From the NCBI GenBank assembly GCA_902729315.2, contig LR746270.1, positions 6,565,221 through 6,629,220 of the forward strand: a stretch of 64,000 bases of DNA. The letters run 5' to 3'. Position 1 is the first letter of the stretch. Each line of letters begins with the position of its first letter. The stretch is from Spirodela intermedia. Taxonomy: Eukaryota > Streptophyta > Magnoliopsida > Alismatales > Araceae. The position numbers and the translations under genes were made by a program. Shown here in pieces: positions 50,395 to 60,610 of this stretch. The notes under the pieces were generated by a model, which did not search any database, was not told the origin of the DNA, and saw nothing but the letters and a program-made list of their open reading frames with translations.

Positions 50395-52219
50395 TGATAA
50401 GTCTTCATTATCATGAGTTAATAATTAGTAAATAATATAGTTTTAGCCTTAACTCATGATAAATAGACTTATATTTGTGTTAAAGCATGAAAAGTGGTTT
50501 TCAGTTGATTAATGTGAATTTTTGGGTAATTATGTGATTTTATAGGATTTTTACAGTCTTAGTTTTGAGATAAATGAAGAACAAGAAATAAAAATAAAAA
50601 TATTGCAAAATGGGGGGATCCGCCGGCCAGCCGGGCCCGCAAGCGGGTCGGAAGCGCAGTCGGGGAGTAGCCGCGAGCAGGGGCTCGAGCGGCTTGCTTA
50701 GATCGATAGGGGCACGTGTGCGCCACTCCCCTTCCACGTCACCGGTGTCAGCCGGCTGTGGGGCTAAATCCACCTTGTAAGGCGCGGGCGACCGCCGCGG
50801 GTTCGAATCCTCCCAGAGTCAAAATTCATATATTTTTAACTGATTATCGCGACTTTCCTGCAGATCGCCGGTGAAGGATTAAGCAACCGGAATCGCTGGA
50901 TCATCGGCGAAAATCTCGTCAACGCGATTCGCGGAGCATTGCTACTAAAATTTCTGAACGATTCGCGATAAAAGGATCGCAATCCATCGAGTAAATCATC
51001 TCCGATTGATCGACAAACAAGCCGTCGTCGGGAAGAGGACGATCCGCCGGGAGACCAGTCGCCACCTCCTAAGAGCGTACCAGATGCGATGAAGAGCCTC
51101 CTCTTGCTGCGCGGACCTGAGGATGAAGCTCCCTAACACGCGCCTCACCTCCATCCAGCCCCTCTCCGTCGGGTGACCGCCGCCGGAGAGCCGCAAAGTC
51201 GCCGTTTTTCCGCTCCGCCGGGTGACAGCCGCCGGAGACGATTCGACGACCCACTTCATTGGTCTCTAGACTTCGCGAGAAGATCTAGAGATTGCCCACG
51301 TCGTCTTTGTCCAAGGAGAGCCTTCGAGGCCGTGGACACTGCACGACGACCCTCCTGAACGCTCAGGATTCCGGTGCATCGCCGACGCGTCGCCGTCGCG
51401 ACGCCGGAACTCTGTTTTCCTGCTTTATCTAGAGATTGCCCACGTCGTCTTTGTCCAAGGAGAGCCTTCGAGGCCGTGGACACTGCACGACGACCCTCCC
51501 GAACGCTCAGGATTCCGGTGCATCGCCGACGCGTCGCCGTCGCGACGCCGGAACTCTATTTTCCTGCTTTATCTAGAGATTGCCCACGTCGTCTTTGTCC
51601 AAGGAGAGCCTTCGAGGCCGTGGACACTGCACAACGATCCTCCCGAACGCTCAGGATTCCGGTGCATCGCCGACGCATCGCCGACGCATCGCCGTCGCGA
51701 CGCCGGAACTCTGTTTTCCTGCTTTCAATTTAATTTACGCTTCATTTAGTGATACTTTGTTGATTTTTATTTACCAAACTATACTTCGTTCAACTACGAT
51801 TCTTCCGGCTTTTACAGCTCTTAATTTGATTAATTGAGTCGTCTGTAATCGCCTACGTAAGAATCGCCGGGCGGAACTCTGTTTCCGCCTGATTCGCGTT
51901 CGCCGGGCGCTGACGTCATCCTGACGTCCGCACCCTTATTTCCTCTTTTTTTGTGAATTTTAAATATATTTCCTTTTTATTTCCTAGTATAAAATTCGTA
52001 AGAAAATCGTATTCATTGAGAAAAATTCTGAATAATTACCAGATATTATATTACATCCCTGTGATCGACCTGGAAAATTACCACTATTTTTGGGATTTTT
52101 ATTGAATTATAATTGATATATTTATTTTGAAATACTTCTAAATATCCGAAAATTCGTATTTTCTAGTTTTATAAATTTTATATTTGCGTGATTTAATATA
52201 CAACGACTGAGTCACGTCA
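50395..52219 (+). mobile_element. Solo LTR (1825 bp) with TACAG target-site duplication, younger copy
   Basis: Starts TGATAAGTC and ends GTCACGTCA. TACAG stands immediately before (50390-50394) and after (52220-52224). The F-box copy at about 42160 gives the uninterrupted site ('agatagtgcaggccgatcag'), confirming the insertion and the borders. It aligns throughout with 8083-9697, but CpG dinucleotides are much better preserved. It contains a 14-bp perfect inverted repeat (50408-50421 and 50449-50462), a tRNA-like B-box (50800-50810) and three tandem 144-bp units from 51283. There is no coding capacity. The family is probably Ty3/gypsy, because the related LTR at 20341 follows a gypsy internal region. 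Confidence 0.93.
51283..51720 (+). repeat. Three tandem ~144-bp units inside the solo LTR
   Basis: 'atctagagattgcccacgtc' recurs at 51283, 51427 and 51571, an exact 144-base spacing. Units are almost identical; the third has an extra 'gccgacgcatc'. The sister LTR (around 9080-9205) has one unit only. As 144 is divisible by 3, repeated frames appear here, but they are not genes. Confidence 0.95.
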
Positions 52220-52875
52220 TACAGCCCAATCAGATTAAGCAGCACACTGCGCTTCACCGTCAAGTGATTCGGCGTCCATCGATTGCAGACCTGCAACTGC
52301 TATCAAGAAATCGCTACCGTCAAGTGATTCATTCTGAGAACAGTTTTCCACAAAAGTGACGACATTGGAGACCCACAAGGCTATCATCTCCTGGTGGCGC
52401 CTGATGTAGAACTCTTTCCATTCCTGAGGGATTTTGGTGAAACATAGTCACATATGTTTGCACGGAAATTTTATTTATAGTTGGATTCTCTTTGTTGATC
52501 TTTCATTAGGTTTCTGGTTGGATTCATCAGTCCGAAGAATTATCAGAAGATGGAGTTGGAAGAATTATCTGCACAGTTTTCAGTGAAGAATAAACGCCCT
52601 GATTGGACGAATTGGGCAAGCAGAAGAAGAAGATGATGAGGAGGAGGAGGAGGAGGAGGATGATGCAGAAAAAGCCAAGATGATGATCGCTTGGGCGGGA
52701 GAGTAGGGTGGAGAGGAGACCTCAGGAAAAGGGTCGACCCCTCGTCCTCAACCTCCGTCCCCATTTGTGAAGGGACGGTCGCTCTGTCGATGGTTACGTC
52801 TGACGCGCCACCAACGGACACGAGGAGGTAGAATATCTCCTCCTCAGAGCTCTGGCTTCTTCCCCCTCTTCTTAT

Positions 52876-52921
<46 letters not shown>
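52876..52921 (+). repeat. (GA)n microsatellite
   Basis: Pure GA run in the leader of the dead F-box copy; the homologous place in block C (43530-43540) has only a few units. Confidence 0.95.
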
Positions 52922-52922
<1 letters not shown>

Positions 52923-54408
52923 ACCCTCCCAACTGTGAGATCATTGAAAGTCTTTAAAATGATTGGGTCAAGCTGTGAGATCATTCTATCATGACCATTA
53001 TTGGACTTTACCCTGTAAACCATCTGATAAACATAAATAGTTGGCCACTATTTTTTCCCGTTTCCCAGGTATTGCAGATATTGATGCAAAGTCTTAGAAT
53101 CAACCAGCCTATGAGACTTGATAAAAGTCTTATAGTAGAAAATGATTGGAGATTACTAGTATATAAACTCTACACAAGGAGTGGAATTGTGTCTTAGTAG
53201 GTGGCTGGATAGGTAGATATTTTCCTCTTCAATTACTATGAGTCTTAAGTCAACATGTGAGAATATATTTAGACGTCTTATATTATTTATTAATGAAAAT
53301 TTTTATCCATTTTAAAATCGACGCATGAACCCAATAAGTGACTTTCTGAACCCATGATTCTCATATTTTATTGATCATATGTATTTGTGTCATAAGATTG
53401 ACCATGTGATGCCATGATTTTTTAATAAGTAGTATAAATTATTTATATGGTAAAACATATTCCATATCTGAAATAAAGACTCAAATAGTAAAAGCTGGCA
53501 TTTTCACGTCATGATGATTTTAAAACCTAAATCATCATGACGTGTATTAATGTTGTATTGAGTTCTTTGCTACATAGTTGCTAAGTAGATTAAGCTGACG
53601 ACAGTTTTGGCTCAACATCATATGGAGATGTTGTATTTTATTTTTAAAATATTAACTTTTCTCAATTTTTTGTGTTCATTATTTTCGTTGGTGGTGTTGT
53701 CAAGAAACATAAGAAGATTTTATCCTACTAATTCATTTCCTTATCATAATATTGGAGCTTTTTTTCAGCTTTCTATGGTAATTTCAAAGGCAAGTGAGGA
53801 TCCCAATTATCCTACTGATTCATTAATCTTGCCTTTTTCATAGTTAAAAAGGTAGAATAATAAATGAAAACATTCGATTTAATTCTAAATATGTAAAATG
53901 CATTCTATCTATTTTTCTCCTACAAAACCCACCGACTAAATGATTGGAGGTTGTGGCTTTTCAATCGTCTTGATGTTTTTTAAAAAAATTATTGGCTATC
54001 ATGCTGGCTATTTAGAAAGAGTAGTTTATAATTTATTCATTGTCCCATAAGGCGTTATAATTTCATAATATTTAATCCCCCATATTTTCTCAATTTAGTT
54101 CTGAGACGTTCCCATCGTACAGAAGAAACTCCACCTTCTCCCTGCTGCCTGACGTCTGGTTATATATTTTTTTCCATCGGTGGAGAGGTCAACCCGTCAT
54201 GTACCCAATAACACGTGGAGTCGTTGACCAAGAGAAATCCCCCAGGGAAAGGGGGACGGCGAAGAATAGAGAGATGATCATCCACAAGGGTGGGACAGTA
54301 ATCAATAGAACTACCACGACGAAACCAGATCACAAGGCCGCCGAGGGGAAGAAATCGGCGTGTCGAGCTGCCTGACCGCCCCGGTGGAAGCGGCGGCGGC
54401 GAGGGATA

Positions 54409-55200
54409 TCAGTGAGCCCGGCGGTAAAGGGAATACGCAGAAAGGATAACGAGGAGGACGAGGATGATGGAGGCGATAAGGGAGACGCCGACCGCGCTGG
54501 CCACGTGGCGGCAGAATGTGTCATAGACGCCGCATATCTTGTTCCAGTTCACGTGGGAGTTGCCCTTCAGGCCGATGTACGCCACGCCGCCGCCGGCGCC
54601 GGTGGCCGCCGCCACCACGCCCGCCATGATCTGCATGTTCATCCAGTTCAACACCGCGTGAGACAACCGCCTGAATCTAACGGAGTTCCTGAAGAACCGG
54701 ATCGTCGGCTTCCGTGATTAATTCCAAGATTTTAGGGGGATTACCGCGTCGAGGATGATGAGATGGAGCAGCAGCTTCGTCGACGGCGACGCCTTCCTGA
54801 CGGCAGTGGCGGAGGCCACGAGGGTCACGACGCTGTAGCCGCAGGCGGCGGCGAGAGCCACCATCAGGTATCTGCCCAGACCATAATTCATCAACATGAT
54901 CCACTCCGGTGAGCAAACCAGGCGGCGTCGCCGCCGGAGGAGGGAGGAGGAGGCTTACATGAGACCGGGAGCGTGGTCAAACTGGGCGCTGCGCACGGTG
55001 AAGAACGGCGCCGCCGCCGTTCGAATTCGCTCCGTCTGCTTGCTGGTGGCGAGGACGACGAGCCCGGTGAGGGAGGTGGCGAAGAGGAGGAGCCTGATGG
55101 AGAAGTCGGCGGAGAAGTAGTTCACCGGCGGCGATCGGCGGCCATAGCCAGCGTCGGACTCCATCTCCACTGGGGTCTTCCCGGCGGCAGCGACTTCCAT
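54409..55200 (-). CDS. CASP-like membrane protein, family 1 (CASPL1 type), three exons
   Basis: Exons in transcript order 55200-54959, 54871-54745, 54630-54409; they join in frame to 196 residues. ATG at 55200 gives [14 protein letters not shown]. Four membrane segments: about 31-51 ([21 protein letters not shown]), 82-105 ([18 protein letters not shown]), 113-140, and near the C-terminus ([17 protein letters not shown]). The [20 protein letters not shown] entry and [14 protein letters not shown]...YDTFC loop are signatures of the plant CASP-like (UPF0497/MARVEL-related) family, with conserved Arg in segment 1 and Asp in segment 3. Such proteins sit in the plasma membrane and can organise local cell-wall building; the specific role here is unknown. 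Introns are short. A relic of its 3' end sits at 45.5-45.7 kb. Confidence 0.92.
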
Positions 55201-55599
55201 CACGGTTGCGGCGATTGCTGATGGCGGAGGGCAGCAGCGGTGGCGGCGATTGCTGGTGGCGGTGGAGAGGATGGAGGCGGTTGCTAAATAAGGGGGGAAG
55301 AGTGATGTGAATGTATGGGGAAAGGGGGAGAGCTTCGACGGCGGCCGTTCTCACGTGGGGTCTCGGGCTTCGAGATTGTCGTCCTTCTTATCCGCCGCCG
55401 GCCTACGTTGACCGTGGCCCTAGTACATCTGTTCATACACACATACGGATAAAAGTGACGTGACCGTTAGTCAGCGTATGCTCCTCCGTTCCTGCCTTTT
55501 GATTTCAAAACAAAAGGTCTCGGTCCCTCCGACTATGATCTCGCCCTTTATTTCTTCCGAGCTATCAAATGGCGGGCAATCCGCGTATTCTCCATTCAC

Positions 55600-55601
<2 letters not shown>

Positions 55602-55679
<78 letters not shown>

Positions 55680-55700
55680 ATATATCTATCTATCTATCTA
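55602..55700 (+). repeat. CT and TATC microsatellites upstream of the CASP-like gene
   Basis: A long CT run to about 55674 followed by 'tatc' units, about 400 bases upstream of the CASP-like ATG, between it and the CONSTANS-like gene. Confidence 0.95.
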
Positions 55701-56065
55701 TATATTTCTCTCGCTCGTTCTCGCTCTCCCTTACTACCGGCATTAGGGAACCTGCTTGCGATATACATGCTCGCCGGCCGGAGCTTTCCGCAGCCACCGG
55801 AGAGATTGCGGGCGAAAGTTGGAGGAATCACCCGGTTCTTAACAGGAATAATTCACTAAAAGAAGTAACGGTTGACCAAACACAAGCGAGCAATCCCAAA
55901 AGCAAAAGCCCATCGGACACGCCGTTTGTTGCACCATCCCCAAAGGTGGGAGCTTTCAAGGCTTCCGACCTCGTCTGAAGGGGGGAGGAGAGAGAGAAGG
56001 GAAGAGGTATATATACAGCAGGAAGGAAGGAGAAGAGGTGGTGCAACTCAGCAGAGAAGGCCCCA

Positions 56066-58254
56066 TCAGGCGGCGGGTGTCCTGCCTAGCTTGGCGAACC
56101 TCCCCTTGATCCTCAGCCTCCCGTCCGCCCTCGCCTTCCTCGATTCGTATCGTATGTGCTTATCGTACCTGTAAATATCATCCATGAAAGCCCATCAGAG
56201 ATCTAGAGAGAGAGAGAGAAAGAGAGATAGCTCGGCTCTTCTCCCGTTTCGATCGCACGAGTACAAGCACGAATGATGGAGGTTCTAGGAGGAATCCAGT
56301 GGGAGAGGAGGGGTAAGAAGGAAAGATTTGTACTCGCCTCCTGGTCTTCCTCTTCTCCTTGTAGCGGGAGAGGACCAAGCCTCGGTCAGCCACGGGCAAC
56401 TTGCTCCAGGCAACGGCCGGGGACGACGGCGGCGCCGCCGCCGCCGCCGCGAGTTCTGCGGCGATCCCTCGCCCGCCGCCGTCGCCGGGGCTGGCGACAG
56501 TCCCGTCGAAAAGAAATTTGCCTTCCACCATGGAAGTTTCCGGTTGCTGCTCCGTGGAGGAAGCGTCCCACCGGCTCTCCTTGCAGTCCTCGCCCGCAGC
56601 CTCCGCCTGAGCTCAGAGGAAGAAGAAGCAGGTCAAAAATGAGGCCATGGCGGGGCCCAAAGTGGAAATGGGGAGTTGACCCATGACCAGCTATGAAGCC
56701 ACGGGATGGAGCGACGTGGTAAATAATGATCCATGGGACAAAAAAACAGAAAGCTTGCTTTAAATGATAGTTCCAGACGACAATTAGGGTTTTTCAGGAT
56801 AATTATGAGTTCATAGATGACAAGAGCACTGCACATGAAGAGGACAATCAGAAATCGGAGATGGACATATTTTCAGCCAACAATTAATCATTATACAGAC
56901 ACCTGATTTTCCTAATAATATTGAAAGTTCAATCCATCTGATAAAATCTGGTTTTTGATCGAATTGAACAGATAAATGATCCCAAGAGAGCAGGATCCAC
57001 GTCGGAAGAACGGAAGAACACGGACTACATAAATTGGAAGGATGAGCAAGAAATACACTGAGATTGGAGGCAATCAATGGTAGTTGAGTCGGAACCCAGA
57101 TCGCAGAGGAAGAATCCTAGAAGGAAAATCGGATTCCTAGAGGAAGACGAAGAGGGAAAGCAGAAAAAAGGACCACTGAATTGATGAATGGATAGAACAG
57201 AGACGAGGAACCTGCGAGCCATAAAGCGGGACGATCAGAGATGCATCGTCTTCAACATTCGAGGGCATGGCTCCCTGCTCGAGGCCCTCTGGAGGATGGA
57301 AGGCTACATCTGATTCCAGCGGCTCGAAGCCGCCGCCGAAGCAGCCCTCCGGCAAGTCCAGGCCCCGGAGCTGCCGGAGAATTTCCTCCTTGTGCCTCCC
57401 GCATGCCGGGTTCCTATCCTGAAGAAGAAGAGGGAGAAGAGGAACCAGGAGCCGTAAGTAATTGGATGATCGAAACCCTAGAGAATCAGGCACAGATAGT
57501 TTCAGATTTTGGGAGAAGGAAGATCTGCAGGTGAGAAATCCCAACTTGCAGGGGTGTTCTTGTAGTCTATAGTGCAGACCTTGGGCGGAGGAGGAACCCC
57601 CATGGCCGGAAATCCATGGAAGGGCGTGATGGGCAGAAGGAGATCTTCCATGCAGAGGATAGGCGGCGTCTCCCACATCCACGCATCATCTCCCAGCAAC
57701 CCCTCATCTCCCCCGCCATCCCCACCGCCGTCATCGCCGTCACCGGCGACAAACCGAACCTTCTCCTCCTCAACGGGAACCCCAAGGAGGGAGATCATCT
57801 CCTCCGCCGCCGGGCAGCCGGAATAGGGCTCAACGGGGCGGCGCTCCGCCGCCCTCCCGACCTCGCCGGCGTCGAAGTCGCAGTTGGCGCAGAGCAGCAG
57901 CGGGTGCCCGTCACGGCGGCGCTGAACACCCGGGGACGCGGCGCCGCATCGGAGGAGGGACGCCGGGGCCGAGACGCAGGCGTCGCAGAGGAGGGACCTC
58001 GAATGGCGAGACGAGACCGTGTTGGCGGCGTGAACCAGGCGGTCGCAGGCAAGACAGAGCCTCGCGGAGTCAGCGCGGCAGTACACCAGCGCCTCCGACG
58101 ACTCGCAGAAGTCGCACTGCCGCCGCCCGCCGCTCCATCTCTCCGCCACCGCCACCCCCACCGCCGCCTCCGCTGCTTCCACCGTCGTCTTCATGCCTAC
58201 TGCTCTCCTCTTCGCTGCCGGTCCCCGTCGAGGTAGCTTCCTTGTTGCTGCCAT
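56066..58254 (-). CDS. CONSTANS-like transcription factor (two B-boxes and CCT domain)
   Basis: Four exons in transcript order: 58254 to about 57550, 57418-57212, 56606-56338, 56168-56066; total about 427 residues. B-box 1: CDFC...[14 protein letters not shown]...H (about 47-84). B-box 2: [14 protein letters not shown]...LLCANCDFD (about 90-130, with an Arg-rich insertion). [17 protein letters not shown] and [14 protein letters not shown] follow, as in COL9-15-type (BBX group II) proteins. The CCT domain ([34 protein letters not shown]) spans the last intron. Exon 3 must end AG|GCGAGT, a GC-AG intron, because any other donor breaks the CCT. The exon 1 donor is probably also GC (CCT|GCAAGT), less certain. 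Nuclear regulator, likely in light or flowering control by family. Alternative start: Met21 at 58194. Confidence 0.92.
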
Positions 58255-58719
58255 ATGCGAGCCCTGGAACTAATAAAAAATATCTCCAGAAGGGCACGCA
58301 TTTCCCGCCGCCGACGCCATTGCTGATGCTGTCAAGTGGTCCGGGGGGGGTCAACGGGGTGCACTTGTCGAGAGGAAAGCGACTTAACGTCATCACGCGG
58401 GAAGAGTTTCACCAGGCGATGGAGAAGTTTGACTTCTCAACTAGAATTTCAACAACTATTAACTCTGCTGGAAATTCTGGCCGAAAAATTGGACGAATGA
58501 GGGAACTAATGGGCTCGATCAGGCCTCCCCGGGTGAGCCCATTAACAGCCATCTCGGGTCAACTATAGTTGACTGGCAAGGTCAATCGGGAGAGCCACTA
58601 CGTGGCTGCCCCCCATAGGACCTGGCATCTCTAGACATACCGTAAGCTGGAGACTGGCCGTTGGGCCGCCGCAGCTCAGGACGGTTAGGGGAGCTCATGC
58701 GGCGGTGACTGTCGGATGG

Positions 58720-58767
<48 letters not shown>

Positions 58768-58873
58768 GGAGAAACCCACTACAAATCAGAACCAGCGGCG
58801 TCTCCGCCTTGTCTCGCGGGTTGCACCGGCGAAGGGGAAGGGATTCTTCTCTGGTTTACTCCGGCGGCGGCGG
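58255..58873. promoter_or_regulatory. Shared upstream region of two divergent genes
   Basis: About 620 bases separate the ATGs of the CONSTANS-like (-) and Gly-rich (+) genes. A GA run (58721-58767) lies in the leader of the Gly-rich gene. No clear TATA box was found for either. Confidence 0.5.
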
Positions 58874-59646
58874 ATGGGTCCAGGCGGAGGGCCAGGCGGC
58901 GGAGGGCCGGGTGGTGGCGGTGGCGGGGGCTGGGGACCCGGCGGCGGGGGGCCGGGGGGCTGGGGACCAGGCGGCGGTGGCGGATGGGCGCCGATCCCCG
59001 GAGGACCGCCGGGGATGGGCGGCGGGTGGTGGGGAGGCCCAGGCTACTTCGGTGGCTGCATTCCCAACTGGTAAGTTAGAATCAGCTATATATACCTCGC
59101 GGGTATATCGTATATTTTTACTTTATTTTTCTAATTTCATCTGTTGAACTGGCAGATACCACCTTTTTGGAATCTTACCATAATAAGACGCTGATAACCG
59201 CCTGACATTTAAAGATTTTCTAATTTTCATTTCCACATTTTCAGTTCAAGCGAAAAAACAACCAGTACCCATGAAAATTTAGGAAATTTGACATTTTTTT
59301 CGAAATCCATGTTATCCTCGTCAATTTGCAATATATAATTTATTTATTTTTGTGGCTCACTGAATCACAGATTTACTTTTATTTAAATAAAAAAATGAAC
59401 ATTCCTCAAATATATTATATAATTTATTAAACATGCTGATATGTAGAATTTAATTTATCTACTGCATAGATATTATCTTTTGGCAGTAATAATACGACGG
59501 GTGATAATTATCTAATTATTGTGTTTCGTTTGTGGCTGATTGTGGGCAGCTTGTACTTCCTGTGCTGCTGTTTCCTCATCCAAGACTGCTGTGGGCCACT
59601 CTTCGGCGGCCCACCGGGCCCACCGGGCCCACCAGGGCCTTTCTGA
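58874..59646 (+). CDS. Small Gly-rich protein with Cys-rich hydrophobic C-terminus, two exons
   Basis: Exon 1 58874-59070 and exon 2 59550-59646, GT-AG, phase 2, total 97 residues. Exon 1 is nearly all Gly with Pro and Trp (GWGPGGGG units) ending WWGGPGYFGGCIPNW. Exon 2 encodes CLYFLCCCFLIQDCCGPLF and a collagen-like GPPGPPGPP tail. The short Cys-rich hydrophobic stretch recalls cysteine-rich membrane-anchor modules and is probably acylated or membrane-inserted; that is inference. Similar unnamed Gly-rich plant proteins are known to me. Function unknown. It is transcribed away from the CONSTANS-like gene. Confidence 0.75.
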
Positions 59647-59846
59647 TGCACAAGAATCTGAGACAAGTGGCTGAAGAGAGATGAAAGAGTGGTTTTTTTT
59701 TCCCTTTTTTCTTTTATTTCTCTGTTTTCTTGTGGGTTTTTAATCACGCAAAAGATCAATTCGGGGACGGAGATAGATCAACAGATGTGATATGATTGAG
59801 CATAAATGTCTTGGAGTGCTATACCTTCTAAAAGTCTCTATCCATG

Positions 59847-59873
59847 AGAGAGAGAGAGAGAGAGAGAGAGAGC
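59847..59873 (+). repeat. (GA)n microsatellite
   Basis: Short pure GA run about 200 bases after the Gly-rich gene stop. Confidence 0.9.
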
Positions 59874-60610
59874 AACCTGGGTGCTTGCAGGATACCCACG
59901 TGGCAGTAAGTGCTCCACATCCACGGGCCGGGCCTAATTAAATCAGGGCCGGATCCAGATTGGAGCCCATGTTGACTTCCCTCAATAGATCCGTTGTTTT
60001 CAGAAGGGTTTGAACAACTATGGGCGGGAGTCAACTGTCAGAAGAAAAGTGTGATGATGGATTGATTAAGAATCTAAGCCCGTAACCCCTATCCAATCCC
60101 TTATTCTCACTAGCTGATTCTCTCTCTAACCAAATCTCTCATCTTCCACTTGCAACACTCAATCTTAGGGATGAAAAGAGTCAACGTGCTAAATTTGGGT
60201 CAAACTCAATCTTAGGGATCCGATAATACACAGATAATCGGCTTTCAAAGAGAGAAACGGCAGTAAAAATTAAAAAAAAAAAAAGAAATGGAACGGATCC
60301 AGGGTATTTTCCGTCTGAAAATCTTCACTATTTAAAAGAATTATAAATTCAAGAAAAATAAACCAGAACCAGGATGGTGATGAAGGTCAACCCACCAGGA
60401 TCGAACGATCCATGCCAAGAATGGGTTCTGAGGAATCAGATCGACTAATGACGATCTTGATGAATGCTGAAGCATATATGCTAACATTATCCACCAAGAA
60501 AATCATAGTATTATGCACAAAAAATATTCAGGACAATCTGAAGCAACATAAAGAAATGAAGAGATTTTACCGGAAAGGTTCAGAAATTGACAAGGAATTC
60601 AGCCCATTGT
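59874..60610. other. Intergenic, no gene
   Basis: Spacer with two TTGAC/GTCAA motifs and an A-rich run. The frame at 60412-60657 runs antisense into the VPS25 last exon and resembles nothing. Confidence 0.5.

Larger units (their letters stand above)
49917..52790 (-). pseudogene. Dead F-box gene copy, split in exon 2 by a solo LTR
   Basis: The exon 3 counterpart (about 50131 down to 49917) matches 41838-41620 but has indels and lacks the original stop region. The exon 2 counterpart lies at 50349-50389 and 52225-52424, separated by the LTR, and has an internal deletion and a small repeat ('ccgtcaagtgattc' twice). The F-box-encoding exon 1 is missing; only the leader stretch with 'caacctccgtccccatttgtgaagg' (about 52750-52772) remains. 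No functional product is possible. Confidence 0.85.
49560..54400. repeat. Segmental duplication block D
   Basis: Copy of 41210-45730, enlarged by the 1.8-kb solo LTR at 50395-52219 and reduced by loss of the F-box coding exon. Parallel landmarks run from the sequence after the F-box stop to the CASP-like 3' end. Confidence 0.8.

Noticed and set aside
51283-51720. Possible CRISPR-like array
   Set aside because: Units are 144 bases, directly adjacent without spacers, in plant nuclear DNA inside an LTR.
51256-51837. Repeated Arg-rich frames (119 and 75 codons) that look like a repeat protein
   Set aside because: The repeat is the 144-bp unit inside a solo LTR; the length divisible by three keeps frames open by chance.
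57616-58236. 206-codon + strand frame
   Set aside because: Antisense of the CONSTANS-like exon 1; the B-box cysteines are on the - strand.
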